This document shows, in pieces, positions 46,958 to 57,740 of a stretch of 64,000 bases of DNA. Made by a program: the position numbers and the translations under genes. The notes below the pieces were generated by a model that ran no database searches, was not told the DNA's origin, and worked only from the letters and a program-made list of their open reading frames with translations. Source of the DNA: Simmondsia chinensis (taxonomy: Eukaryota > Streptophyta > Magnoliopsida > Caryophyllales > Simmondsiaceae); contig JAGTTD010000025.1 in the NCBI GenBank assembly GCA_018398585.1, forward strand, positions 15,567,578 through 15,631,577, read 5' to 3'. The stretch's first letter is position 1. Each line of letters opens with the position of its first letter.

Positions 46958-49015
46958 TGATGGGAACGTGTTTCAAAAAGAATTTCCCTAAATGACTAGA
47001 GTGGGCACAGCAGAAAACCAATTTAAAATTCTTAATTTTAAATATAATGCCCTGATCTAATTAAACTACTTAACTAGACCTAGATCTTACTTTAATAGGC
47101 TCATAATATAGCAATCAGAAAATATCGAATAGAACAAGTATAAACATGGTATGTAAAACAAACAAAATAAAGGAAAAAAATTAAATATTAAATACTTAAT
47201 TTAGACATACCTGAAGTGTGAATCTAAATTCCGACTTGAATAACTGAAATTGATAGAAGAATATCTTAACACCTCAAAGTCTTCTTCACAATGACCTCTT
47301 TTAACATCGAAGTATGGGCTCCCAAACTATTTAATTTAAGAAAAATTTTGAAACAAAATTTGTCATTTAATCTTTCTAAAAATATTTTTTTTCGAAAAAT
47401 TATGCTAAACAATAATTTTGAAAACCTCTAAAACAAATTTAGGAGTTTCGTTGTTAGACAAAACTAGGTTCCAAAACCTAATTTCAAAAAATGTTATTTA
47501 ATTAAATCAGGTTGGGGGTACTAGGAAACAGCCTCTCTTCAGGGGTAATATCCTGAAGGGAAAAGGCTGCATACATCCCACCCCTAGACCTTATTTAGGT
47601 GGAAGCCCTTAGGGCACTGTGTATGCTGCTTTATTATTTAATTAAATCACATGGCAAAACAGTTTAAATTAAAAAAGGGGCTGCTGACGTCCACCTAAAT
47701 TCGCATATCATGCGTAAACAGGTGGACCCCTATTTTCCCCCTTTTTTAATATTTCAAGTGCTCTCCTGCCATTCATTGCCAACAGCTCCGCGCGTGCGTC
47801 CCACTCGCAGGGCTGTGATGTTATTTCTCCCCCTTTTTGTTAAATTTTCGTATGTATAAAATTTATCTCATGAATTTTATTTTATAAAATTAATTTATTC
47901 ATCGTATGAATAAATAATTCATCTCATGAGTTATGTTTAGCATAACTAATTTGTTCATCTTATGAATAAATAATTCATTTCATGAATTTAATTTAAAAAC
48001 AGCGCTTAAGTTGAGGCTTGCGGAGGGACCTCAGGGACAATCTAACTTTAGCTCCAAGTGGGTTAAATCTGATTATCATCTCATGATAACAATTGATTTC
48101 CATTTAATAAAACTTAATTCCACTAACTAAGTTTACTACACTCTATAATCAAATATATTCACTCAATAATTTCCAAAATAACATTGTTATTATTGCAACA
48201 ATTAACCTCCCTATTAGATGTCATTGAGCAAAAATAACTTTAACTACTATCGTTATTTTTCTCACATCTATCACCGTAGTTCCCGACTCGCCCTTCTTGA
48301 GCAAATCATAATACAAAAATGATTTTCGTATTAATTCCAAATGTCAAACATATGGAATACTCTAACCAAAGATTCTAGAATCTATTCGTATATTTGCAAA
48401 TCAACTTAGAGGATATCTTACACTGTAGATTTCTAGAAAAATATCCGTTCCCGCCACACTTCGTGCAATTGCCCAATGACGTAAGATCTTGGCTATTCAC
48501 TTTTAACCTCGTCATTTAAGGAATCAAAGTATTTAAATTGCCATGCACGATTCTGGATTATTTCCCTGATTTAGAGTTATCATTTTACATAATTAATTAT
48601 TTCTGTTAGCAGTTAAAGAAACAACTAATTTAGGTGGTCTTGCTCAGTGTTCCAATCATATTGAAAACACCATCATAATACTCTTGGATCCCTATACATA
48701 TGACCAAGAAAAGTCATCAAAAGTATTAAATTATAATCTTATTAGATAAGTTGTCCAAACTTATCACCGACTACGAGCATACTTAACAACATGTCACTAG
48801 TTGGTCTAAGTCTTTCTGTGGTTCGATCTTATTGACCATTTAAACCAAACCTGACATGTCATCTTGGACAACGTTCTCATGGAACGTTTTAGAAAAACAA
48901 CCACACATATGTTTAACTCGTAAAACATAATCACATAACAAATAAATAAAATAATTTTATTTATTTAACATTTAAAATTAACTAATTGGGTTTTCTAGGA
49001 CACTTATTCCAATCA
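46958..49015 (-). repeat. Solo LTR of family B
   Basis: On minus it starts TGATTGGAATAAGTGTCC and ends CACGTTCCCATCA, 2058 bp long including SINE-2. It matches B0, B2 and B3 in blocks. No coding region or PBS is attached, so it is a solo LTR, probably of a copia-type element. It sits in the 59-bp array: AACAAGTA on its left and TAGTGAGTAG on its right rejoin one array unit. The TSD is imperfect (GTATT and TAGTG). Confidence 0.8.
47510..47633 (+). mobile_element. SINE-2: 5'-truncated Au-like SINE
   Basis: The 124-bp insert has the sequence landmarks of Au-type plant SINEs: GGAAACAGCCTCT, AAAAGGCTGCATACAT, GACCTTATTTAGGTGGAAGC, GGCACTGTGTATGCTGC and a short T-rich 3' end. It is flanked by a perfect 16-bp TSD, TTATTTAATTAAATCA, at 47494-47509 and 47634-47649. 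The tRNA-like 5' part is missing. Confidence 0.88.
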
Positions 49016-49018
49016 TAG

Positions 49019-49450
49019 TGTTATGATTCTCATAATAGGGGGCATATGAAATAAAGTATAAATGTAATAAAGCGTGGAATCGAGCCTATTGAGTTGTAAT
49101 AGTTAGTTGATATTGTAATTAGTAGCTTAAGCTTTGGAAGTCATGTAATAAGTGAAGTCTAGAGCTTAGGTGGTCAATGCCGGTCAATAGTGGTGACTTA
49201 GTGGGTGGTTGGTGGTTATAGCATGAGTTAGATGCAATGTAATAGATCATATCATGTAAGTAGTATATAGTAAGGCTTAGGCTTGTAATCTAATATCTTT
49301 GATGAATGAATTGATATCCTTGATATCTCTCTCTACTTTCTCATCTTCTTTCCCTTCTTATCTCATCTAAACTCTATATTCTCTTCTCATCTCATACTCT
49401 CTCTATCCCAACTAAGGTTAAGGTTCAAGAGAAATCTTTGAATCTTGACA
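49019..49450 (+). repeat. 5' LTR of LARD-H
   Basis: It is colinear with 53255-53693, with only scattered differences. The TATA region reads GTATATAGTAAGG, against GTATAAATAGTAAGG in the 3' LTR, so this copy has lost two bases from its probable TATA box. Confidence 0.93.
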
Positions 49451-49452
49451 AT

Positions 49453-49465
49453 TGGTATCAAAGCC
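49453..49465 (+). other. Primer-binding site of LARD-H
   Basis: TGGTATCAAAGCC differs by one base from the initiator-Met-type complement TGGTATCAGAGCC. It begins two bases after the LTR. Confidence 0.88.
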
Positions 49466-50495
49466 TTGGTTTGGCTTCCGAATCAAGCTCTTATCCAAAA
49501 AAAAAAAATTTAGAAAATCTGGTTAATTGTATTGCAATTCATCAATAAAAACAGTTGTGGTACTGATTTAGTTCAGTTTTTACATTGAGGAATTCAATTC
49601 TACATTTTTGACTTGATTTCTGGCAGTTACTGCATTTGTTACTGCAAGGCCTGGGAGTTGCTTCGGTTGGTATTAGAATTGATGCAATTGCATTGAACAA
49701 AGGTTAATTGATCAGTATTTGATGACTTCATTCAACATTAAAGCTGATTCATAGTGAATTCAGCAGGTTCGCTCAAGCATTAAGCAGCTGAAAGTTAGTG
49801 CTGAAGCAAAATAACAGTTGCCGAATTTATATGCAAAGCATAATTGATCTTAATCAAATATTCATTGGATCGGTGGAGAAGAAGTCAAGTGATGCTAATT
49901 GATCCACATTACACTTGATCATCATCAAAAGATCAGAAACAAGCTGAATTGAGGTTTAATCAGATTCTACAACTCAGAAATTGAAGTTGAGGTAACTGTT
50001 TCTGAATTGCAAGTTCAAACTCGATCCAAATATGCTTTTCTTGCTAAATTGTGATGAAATTGTGTTGATAAGCTTAGAAGTGGTGAGAATTCATCAGAAC
50101 ATGCGTTTGACTCTTAAGAAATTATATGTTACTCAGTGGAGAAGTGTTAGGCGAAATTCTGACAGCGAAGCGAAAGTCTGACAGTGAACTAGAAAACGAA
50201 AATTGTTGAAATCCGATTTCGTTCGTGAAGTTCGCTTTAGGTATTGTGTTGAGGACTTGATTGCGAGCTAGAGCCGAGCTTAATTCAAAAGTGTAAGTCG
50301 AATTACTCAACTAACACTGTGGTTAGGGTTTGTTCGAGTTTCCTCTGTTCGAAGTTCATCAGTTAGGGTTGGGAATATGAGGTGATTCTTAAATATGATC
50401 TTGAAATTCAAAAAATTATCGATCTTAACATTTTGTGCTGCGGTTAATTCGAAAATCATTCAGATCAATTCACAGTGTGAAGTTGAAGAGCGATT
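49466..50495 (+). other. LARD-H leader
   Basis: About 1 kb without a long open frame on plus separates the PBS from the first plausible start codon. It is AT-rich. A long leader at this position could hold packaging signals, but no motif is identifiable by eye. Confidence 0.6.
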
Positions 50496-51429
50496 ATGGA
50501 TGGTAGTGATGCATCAGGTCGGGATTTGCTTACGAATGCATTCTTGGACAGTAAGTTGAAGACAATGACTGATCAAATCAAGCAAATGTTACGCTGAATT
50601 ATTACAGCAAATGAGGCAGCAAATCATCGGTAAGGTTGATCAGCAAACTCAGCCAATGGAAGTAAAGAGATCTGGTCAGTTCATTATTCAATCACCTGAA
50701 TTGGAGGAAAGGTCTAACATGTATTTTGATCAGCATATGGCGCGACTTGAAGTGAAATTCGTTGAGATTCAAGAACAACTTGAAGTGAAATTTGTTGACA
50801 TTCAAGAACAATTTAGAAGGCTAATTTCTCCTGTTGTAAATCTGCATTGTTCATCTCATCAGTTTGATGGTGCGGGGGTTCTTGATGCAAATGAGTTTCC
50901 GGGGCTAGTTGATAGCGTTAAACAACAAAAGTTCAATGTTGAGCAAAAAGAGAGAGTGGAATATGTTGCCGTAGGGGATGAACTCGTCCCCGAGAATGCC
51001 GAAATTGATGAAAATAGGCTAGAAGAACCTGAGTTTGAACAAGATGATCCTTATGAAGACTCGTTGCTAGAGTTGGGGTATCTTAATGATGCTGGGGAAC
51101 AGTATGACATGCATCCGGAATGGGAATATGATTTCCATGTCAAGGGAATGTTAAAGAAAGCAAGGAGTAGAGCTAAGAGAAGCCAACTCAATGACGCATT
51201 GAACGATTTTTGGGAAAGAAAGAAGATTACAAAGAAGAAGTTGAAGCGTAAGGTTGTGTTTCAGCCTAGGAGGTTTGATGATCAACAAGAACTAACTCAA
51301 GATGCTGCTTTTACTGATGTAAATGCTGGCATACAAGGTTCAGGACAAGCTTATATGCAGAACCGCAGCACCTTCATTACTGAGCAATGTTATTCTGTTG
51401 GAGAATCAGTTAGATCAAGGTATGCTTAA
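50496..51429 (+). CDS. LARD-H ORF1, gag-position protein of unknown family
   Basis: ATG at 50496 opens 33 codons (MDGSDASGRDLLTNAFLDSK...) ending in TGA at 50595. A one-base shift at that point would join it to the 272-codon frame from 50611. That frame has a predicted coiled coil containing an exact-in-frame duplication, LEVKFVEIQEQ then LEVKFVDIQEQ (33-bp units at 50746-50778 and 50779-50811). An acidic middle follows (EPEFEQDDPYEDSLLELGY), then a strongly basic C-terminal part (KKARSRAKRSQ, KKITKKKLKRK). The acidic-basic order and position suggest a gag-like nucleic-acid-binding protein. There is no CCHC knuckle and I recognise no family. Confidence 0.55.
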
Positions 51430-52522
51430 GTTCACCTTTGGGCGTGCTGTTGTGCTAACTCAGATCCAGAACAACTTTATATTGGATGCCTTGCAAGGTC
51501 TCTTGTGTTGGGAGAATGTTTATGAACTTAGAGCAGCTGAAATGCACTATCGGCATGCCGATCGGCAAGTTCAAGATGATTTATTCCTTTATGTGAGTGG
51601 AGTTGTGACTTATCCAAGTGCAAGTTCTTATGATAAGTTGCCTCCTGATTCGGGAGAAGATTCTAAAGACTATATGAAGCTGAGAGGAGTCGAATTTTTG
51701 CTGAAAAGTAGCAATCGAGCTGCGAGAGTGCGATTCAAGGTTCACAACAAACAAAGCATGATTCCTATGCAAGCAATTGAGTTGTTGGTTGTGTATAAAT
51801 GCTATAATATGCTGAAAGAGAATGCTGTGCAGCCCAAAATCAGTACAACTGGTGCACGAAGCCAAGTAAGGATAGAGGTTATAGCATTTGACATTTGGGA
51901 TCAACTGCAATGGATTAGTGCTGATATGATGCAGATCATGAACATGTTTGTGGTGATTTGTTGTGATTGTTTTGAGTGGAAAAATCATTTGCACAAGCTT
52001 CAATATTTCCTTAATATTTGGGTGGAAAGGATCAATGTAAGTTTGAGGAGAACTTCAGCTAAAATCAGAATTAGAATTAGCAAGGAAGTTCTAGACAGAA
52101 CAACTCTGTGTTTGAAGAAGTTTTCAGCTATTCAAGAGCTTGGTTGGTGTCTCCACTTGTGATATCAGTTACTTATGCTTGTGTTGGTTGATAATAAAGC
52201 AAATCTTGGTCATTTGAGGCAAGATTGGTGGTTGGTTAAGTGTCGGGAACCAAGAAATCTGGTGTTAATTTGTGTGTTCTATGCAAGAGATTGGGAAGAA
52301 GTGGCTAAAAATTTCAGATCCTACAATCTTTCAATCAAGGTTCAAGCCATTGAAGCACACGCTGTTGACAATGCTGTAAATTCTGAAAGAGCTCCAATTC
52401 TCCCATGGACAGCTACAAATGAGAAGCTCCATGGGAATGTGATTGGTGCTATCATGATTTTGGGAAGGTGTAATAACTTGTTCACATCAATGAGCCTCCA
52501 TTTGAACAAAAAACAAGCTTAA
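51323..52522 (+). CDS. LARD-H ORF2, unknown protein interrupted by one TGA
   Basis: This frame overlaps the end of ORF1 by about 105 bp, in the +1 frame relative to it. It runs to TGA at 52160-52162 and then continues open in the same frame to 52522, so one stop separates 279 and about 119 codons. Features include HADRQVQDDLFLYVSGVVTY, a charged stretch, LRRTSAKIRIRISKEVLDR and, after the stop, ARDWEEVAKNFRSYNLSIKV. There is no RT, protease or integrase motif. The overlap resembles gag-pol frameshift layouts, but that is inference. Function unknown. Confidence 0.4.
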
Positions 52523-52599
52523 ATCTGTCAATATGATTTGCATCAGAAACTGGGCTGTACCTGCTACATTGGAACTTGTTTACAAGCAGAACTTGAAGC

Positions 52600-52989
52600 T
52601 TGGTTCTCTTGGTTGAGTTTGGAAGGCCTCCCGAGAAGTTAGAGAACTCCATATGCATTCTCGTGGGTTTCTTGACATTCAGGTTTTGCGGTGCAGCATT
52701 TTACAACCTGAATTACAGAGTTCCTGCTGCTTGTTGGGACTTTCAGCAGCAAGGCTGGGTTGTGAGCTGTATTAATTGGGTTATGAGGTGTCGTGGAAGT
52801 GTTGTTGATGTTTGGTTTGATCGGTGTAGACCTCCTGAAGAGTATTACGCACTCAAACGCAAGCATTACATCTTGATAAACAACATACATTGTGCTCTGC
52901 TGATAATTCAGATGGTAGTGCTCCGAGGTCCTCCCAGCTGCAAAATTCAGAAAATCTTCATCACTTCAGTTAAATTCAGATTGTGTTGA
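52600..52989 (+). CDS. LARD-H ORF3, unknown
   Basis: About 129 codons are open. The first codon here is TTG, so a true start is not evident and it may be a decayed exon or part of a longer protein. It is Cys- and Trp-rich: CGAAFYNLNY, ACWDFQQQGWVVSCINWVMR and VWFDRCRPPEEYYALKRKHY. No family recognised. Confidence 0.3.
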   Translation: MVLLVEFGRPPEKLENSICILVGFLTFRFCGAAFYNLNYRVPAACWDFQQQGWVVSCINWVMRCRGSVVDVWFDRCRPPEEYYALKRKHYILINNIHCALLIIQMVVLRGPPSCKIQKIFITSVKFRLC

Positions 52990-53240
52990 TTTAGTTGCTG
53001 TGAGTTGCTGATGTGTTCGGTTAAGTTGCTACTGCTGGTGTGTTTCGGCTACTTTGGCTGCTGTTGTGCTGTTGTTGCTGATTCTATTACTGATCTGCAT
53101 TATATGTGTTCCTGGATGCTGCATTTTTGTAGTTGCAGCTCTACAACCAATTTGCTTCATGTTTAGCTCATGTTTCCTATTGTGGCATTTGTTCTTCAAG
53201 CTTCAACTTTCTTCTTGATTCTTGGGGACAAGAATCTTTG

Positions 53241-53251
53241 AAAGGGGGGAG
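53241..53251 (+). other. Polypurine tract of LARD-H
   Basis: AAAGGGGGGAG is followed by TAA and then the LTR start TGTTATG at 53255. Confidence 0.85.
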
Positions 53252-53254
53252 TAA

Positions 53255-53693
53255 TGTTATGATTCTCATAATAGGGGGCATATGAAATAAAGTATAAATG
53301 TAATAAGGTGTGGAATCGAGCCTATTCAGTTGTAATAGCTAGTTGATATTGTAATTAGTAGCTTAAGCTTTGGATGTCATGTAATAAGTGAAGTCTAGAG
53401 CTTAGGTGGTCAATGCCGGTCAATAGTGGAGGCTTAGTGGATGGGTGGCTGGTGGTTATAGCATGAGTTAGATGTAATGTAATAGATCATATTATGTAAG
53501 TAGTATAAATAGTAAGGCTTAGGCTTGTAATCTAATAACTTTGACGAATGAATTGATATCCTTGATATCTCTCTCTACTTTCTCATCTCATTTCCCTTCT
53601 TATCTCATCTAAACTCCATATTCTCTTCTCATCTCATACTCTCTCTATCCCAACCTAGGTTAAGGTTCAAGAGAAATCTTTGAATCTCTAACA
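53255..53693 (+). repeat. 3' LTR of LARD-H
   Basis: It runs TGTTATGATTCTC to ATCTCTAACA and keeps a TATA-like box, TATAAATAG, at 53504-53512. Confidence 0.93.
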
Positions 53694-53697
53694 CATA

Positions 53698-53885
53698 GTG
53701 AGTAGCGTTTGTGAGTAGCATTAATAAGTAGAATAAACCAATAACGTCAGCAAGTAGTGAGTAACATTTGTGAGTAGTGTCAATGAGTACCATAAACCAA
53801 TAACGTCAACAAATAGTGAGTAACATTTGTGAGTAGTGTCAATGAGTCGTGGAAACCAATAACATCAACACGTAGTGAGTAGCGT
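53698..53885. repeat. 59-bp tandem array of Tat-C, right part
   Basis: Three full units of exactly 59 bp (53698-53756, 53757-53815, 53816-53874) and a partial one. Each starts GTGAGTARC and contains TTTGTGAGTAG and CCAATAACRTCARCA. The period is the same as at 28822-28880. Confidence 0.95.
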
Positions 53886-54016
53886 TTCGACTATGAAACC
53901 CTACAAATACAATGTCCATACATTTGCACCCTTAGTATAAGAAAGAAAAACAACTTTGACTTGTAAAACTCGACATGCCATCCTTTAGTATAAAGCATTG
54001 AGCTAAAGTCTTACTT
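53886..54016 (-). other. Tat-C internal fragment between the array and the LINE
   Basis: No motif was recognised in this 130-bp piece. Its right edge, GCTAAAGTCTTACTT (54002-54016), is the left copy of the LINE target-site duplication. Confidence 0.55.
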
Positions 54017-54278
54017 TTTTTTTTTTTTTGGGCAAGTCAACGTTTTTTATTTTTTTATTACCAAAAAAGGCAAAGTACAAGAGTACAGGGGTATCCCCAA
54101 ACAAGTCCAACAGCCCACATGACGAGAGGGACGAAACAAAGCAAAAAAAAAAGCGCAAGAAACAAGCCAAAGAGGCCAACAAGGCACAAAAACCAAGAAA
54201 AAAAAGGAGAAAACTCCTACAAATAAAATACAAGGAAAAAAAATAGAAAAAAGAAAAAGAAAAGAAAGGGGAGGGAGA

Positions 54279-56060
54279 TCAGTCCCCAAGAGAAGCAGCA
54301 ACAGTAGCAGCCTTAGCAGCTGCCCGAGTCACCCGACGTTCGGCTTTCCTAGAGCGGCGAGAGGAGGCAGCAGTCCACCTAGTGTCTGAAGAGTCAACAG
54401 TAGAAGATGAATACATCACTACACTAGTACCCCGATGAGGGGGGGCAACACTCAGAACACCAGCCTCGCAGTTCAGGGAGCACTACAAAGGTGTAATCAC
54501 ACGAGAGTCCGAAGTGACACAGAAGTCAGAAAGCCCCGGAGGAACTAAACGACCATGTAGACGGTCGGAAGCTGAGTCATCGCGGGACTTGGAAAGGGAC
54601 CTCCGAGCCTGAGAACCTGAAGATCCCGGGGAGTCCGAGAGCCCGAGGAAAGAAATCGCATCCAAAGCGTCCAAATCAAGGTGTCGAGTGCCCCTCTGAG
54701 CAGAAGGATCCGAGCCAATGGGCCCTAAATCAAGAGGAGGAACGGCAACTGGAGCCGAAAGTAGCGAACCCAAACTTTTTGACACGAGATGACCTCGAGA
54801 CGAACCTGGAACAGAAGCAGAAGTCTGGGAAATGGAAGTAGGAACGATTTGCGCTGGAAGCAACAAAGGGAGACCCGGGTGGGCCTACCCCACCCGGGCC
54901 CGTGCGGGCAGCAAGGGGCCGCACGCCCCCTGCTGAGAGGCCCGTAGCTGGGGGCCCCGTGCCCCCTGCTACCAGGTTGGGCCCGGGAGGCCCTGGGCCT
55001 CCTGGGCCAGTGAGCGCTTGGGACCTTGTGTCCCCAGCAGGCAATATGGGCCCAGCAGCATGCTAGGCCCGTTGTTGGGGCGAGAGGCCCCTCCCTTGGG
55101 GCTGCAAAATTGGGCTTTGCTCTGGCCCAATGTCATGTTGTGAATTATGGGTAATACTTTCCAGCCCAATATCAAGTGGTTCTTCCTCATCAATCTCAAT
55201 ATTGTTCCCGAGCCCACAATCCGCCCTGATTTTACGTTGTAGAACTCGATGATGGGGTTTAGCACCATAAACGATCTCAATCGGGGGACAAGAAGAGGTG
55301 CCCGGACAAGAGTGACCAAAGGTCGAGCATTTAGAGCAAATAGGGGGCAAACCTTCATACTTGAACGTGATTGGGATTCGAAGATCCTCAAAGTTAACCT
55401 CCATTTCATTAGGAATCGGTTTCCGAGCATCAATGTCCACGCATGCACGGGCATATTGGATGGAGCTCCCATCAAGAGTTGGTTGGTCCATATAGAGGGG
55501 GTGACCCACCCCACTAGCAATCGAGCTCAATGCCTTACTCGTCCATAAAGGGGCATGGAGCCCGTGAATTTGGACCCAAATCGGAAGGGTTGAGGGTTCA
55601 ACCCGAGGTGTAACGTCATCTAGAAACCAGTGATGTAGGGCTAAATAATGGCCCTTAAAGTGCTAAGGGCCACCTTGGAGAACTTTATGGCATCTTCATA
55701 GGAGTGAAAGCGAAAGAAATAGCCCGCTTTGGAGGGAATGACACACTCAAGACCCTTAGAACCCCAAAGAGATGACGCAATAGCAGTACAACACGAGAGA
55801 GCAACACGGCCCCCAATAAAACGACCCATGAGGCAACGACTCCATTTGGCAAAACCCGGGGCTACATCCTCACGAGACACAGTTGCAACGATTTTGTCAT
55901 TGATAGATTTAGGGGGAACGTATGAGAGGGTGCTTGTCGAAGGGGCATTAATCCGGGCATGCCAATCATCAAACGACTTTCCTGAACTATTGTCCCAAAA
56001 ATCATTAATTAACTAGTCCGGTAGCATTTCATCATCCTGGGGCACAGTTCCCAAGGCCAT
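54279..56060 (-). pseudogene. LINE-I ORF1: DUF4283 / zinc-knuckle RNA-binding protein
   Basis: ORF1 proteins of plant L1 elements coat the LINE RNA. From ATG at 56060 (MALGTVPQDDEM) a TAG follows at 56013-56015. The frame then reads SFDDWHARINAPSTSTLSYV, FAKWSRCLMGRFIGGRVAL and GYFFRFHSYEDAIKF to a TAG at 55641, the DUF4283 fold. After a frameshift come LPIWVQIHGLHAPLW, IASGVGHPLYMDQ, SIQYARACVDIDARKPIP, PITFKYEGLPPICSKC and STFGH, the zinc-knuckle region (CX2CX4H then Cys). A Pro/Ser-rich tail ends with the basic SRRSRKAERRVTRAAAKAA and TGA at 54279. Stops and shifts make it a pseudogene. Confidence 0.85.
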
Positions 56061-56575
56061 AACAGAATCCTAAGAGAGAGAAAGTGATCTCCAACCACCT
56101 CAACAAACTTCCTAACTACCCAGACCACCTGGCAACCACCTCCAACCACCAAGTCCAACCCCAACCCCCACCGTCCAGATCACCCACCACCACCAGAAGC
56201 CACGTACCAGACGCTCCACCCCTGGACAACCACCAACTGTGCCCAGAACCAAGCCACCACCAAAACAACCACTACCACCCCCAAAAAAAACGATCACAAA
56301 CCTCCACCAAACAAACCCCAACCGCACGCCAAGGCAAAAGAAACCAAGATGCAAGAAAATCGTTGGAAATGGCACGCAAGAAATCGAAACTTCAGTTGCG
56401 AAAATAGGAAACAACCCGGAAAGAGGAGGATCAAAACCGAGATCTGAAACTCCAAAAAACCAATGCAACTAGCAGGGACCAAACCAAGAACAACAAATCT
56501 TGAACAAACAACTAAGAACAAACAGTGCAAATCCGAGCCAAGAAGTCCCGGCGCATTCGAAAATAGGGGCAGAGG

Positions 56576-57159
56576 TAGGGATGGCAATGAGGCGGGGCAG
56601 GGTACGGGGGGTGTCTCCTCCATACCCGTATCTGCCACCCAAATCCTATACCCGTACCCGCTCCATTACCCGGCACGGGTATGAAGTGGATACCTGGGTA
56701 CAAACTCATACCCGCCCCGGCGGGTACAAACTCATACCCGTACCCGCCCCATTACCCGCGGGTATCCAACAGGTATACATTACCCGCCCCGTACCCTCTC
56801 TAATGTGCGTAGAAAACGATTATCTATACCGGGTCATATTAGTTATTTAATACTACTTTTAAAAATTAATTATACTTTTTTTATAACATTGATAAACAAG
56901 TTTAATTATTGAATTTAAACACGTATTTTTTTAATTTGAAGGTTTATTATGTACAAAATAAAACGGGTATGGCGGGTATAAGGTGGAGCGGGGCGGGGCG
57001 GGTACAAAACTATACCCGTACCCGCCCCATACCCGTGACGGGTACGGGGTGGGCACACCGAACCCGTACCCACTACCCGCCCCACTTATACCAGTACCCG
57101 GCCCGTTTGGGGTGGGTACTCGTGGGTAGCAGGTTTTACCCGCCCCATTTCCATCCCTA
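56576..57159. mobile_element. hAT-type MITE-2
   Basis: A perfect 8-bp TSD, GGCAGAGG, lies at 56568-56575 and 57160-57167. TIRs read TAGGGATGGCAATGAGGCGG and, in complement from the right, TAGGGATGGAAATGGGGCGG. The 584-bp body is full of short ACCCGCCCC/CGGGTA motifs and is non-coding. It sits in the 5' leader of LINE-I. Confidence 0.95.
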
Positions 57160-57740
57160 GGCAGAGGTGCTCCCTTGCCTAAACGCGAATCAAAGCACGA
57201 ATCAAGTACCAAAGCAGTAAATTGGCACTAACTAGGAGCAAATCAATGAGAAGTGAGGAAGATTACCCAAATTGCATCCATGGAGGGGTTCATTGCAAAG
57301 AACTTCGAGATGTGCACTGGGAGAGAGAATAAGACACCGCTAGTCACAAGCACCACCACCACCACTTCAAGGATCAAAAACAAAAGCACTAGGAGGAGGA
57401 CAGATGAGATCTTAGTAGCAAGATCGTGCGTCCTACGCGAATCACCCACAACCTTCAACTCCCTCACTTACCTGTGTTTACACCCTCAGAAAAATGATTG
57501 TAAATGGTGATTGGAGTAGCTCACTGAATTCCACAGGCTTCAGGGATCACGGGGATGTAAAGATCATGGCCGCACGCGCTCTGACGGGCCGTCAGAAGGC
57601 CCTGCAGAAAAACAGAGCACAAGCCATGCTCCACCAGCTTACCCCACGCGCCACCTACCGGAAATCGCCAGTTCAGAGCCTCTCTCTCTAGTTTCTCTCT
57701 CTAGAAGTTGCAACGTTCAATAAACGCTAAAGTCTTACTT

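Larger units (their letters stand above)
49019..53693 (+). mobile_element. LARD-H: LTR retrotransposon with novel ORFs and no recognisable pol
   Basis: LTRs of 432 and 439 bp (49019-49450, 53255-53693) start TGTTATGATTCTC and end ACA. A perfect 5-bp TSD, CATAG, lies at 49014-49018 and 53694-53698. The PBS TGGTATCAAAGCC follows the 5' LTR. The purine tract GAAAGGGGGGA, preceded by a GGGGACAAGAATCTTT context typical of Ty3/gypsy 3' ends, precedes the 3' LTR. The 3.8-kb interior has a leader of about 1 kb and then four ORF blocks with no protease, RT, RNase H or integrase motif that I can recognise. It fits a large retrotransposon derivative mobilised in trans. Confidence 0.9.
54017..57725 (-). 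mobile_element. LINE-I: L1-type element with ORF1 only, poly(A) and 15-bp TSD
   Basis: A perfect 15-bp TSD, GCTAAAGTCTTACTT, lies at 54002-54016 and 57726-57740. On minus the element ends TTTGCCTTTTTTGGTAATAA, then TTGACTTGCCC and an A run (the T run at 54017-54030 on plus), a typical plant LINE 3' end. It has a 5' leader with GAGAGAG motifs, an ORF1 of DUF4283/zinc-knuckle type and a 3' UTR of about 260 bp, but no endonuclease or RT ORF. Without the nested hAT MITE it is about 3.1 kb. A processed copy of a DUF4283-family gene moved by LINE machinery is an alternative. Confidence 0.87.

Noticed and set aside
53698..53885. 59-bp repeats as a CRISPR or satellite locus
   Set aside because: The array is direct, spacer-free and short, and is interrupted by retroelements inside a Tat element, so it is an element-internal tandem repeat.
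54969..55520. 183-codon minus-strand frame (MLVGWVTPSIW...) as a separate protein
   Set aside because: It is a shadow of the LINE ORF1 frame. The DUF4283/zinc-knuckle text is in the neighbouring frame at 55063-55530.
56576..57159. Several overlapping ORFs on both strands
   Set aside because: They arise from the ACCCGCCCC-rich body of a hAT MITE. Both strands and several frames are open because of composition.
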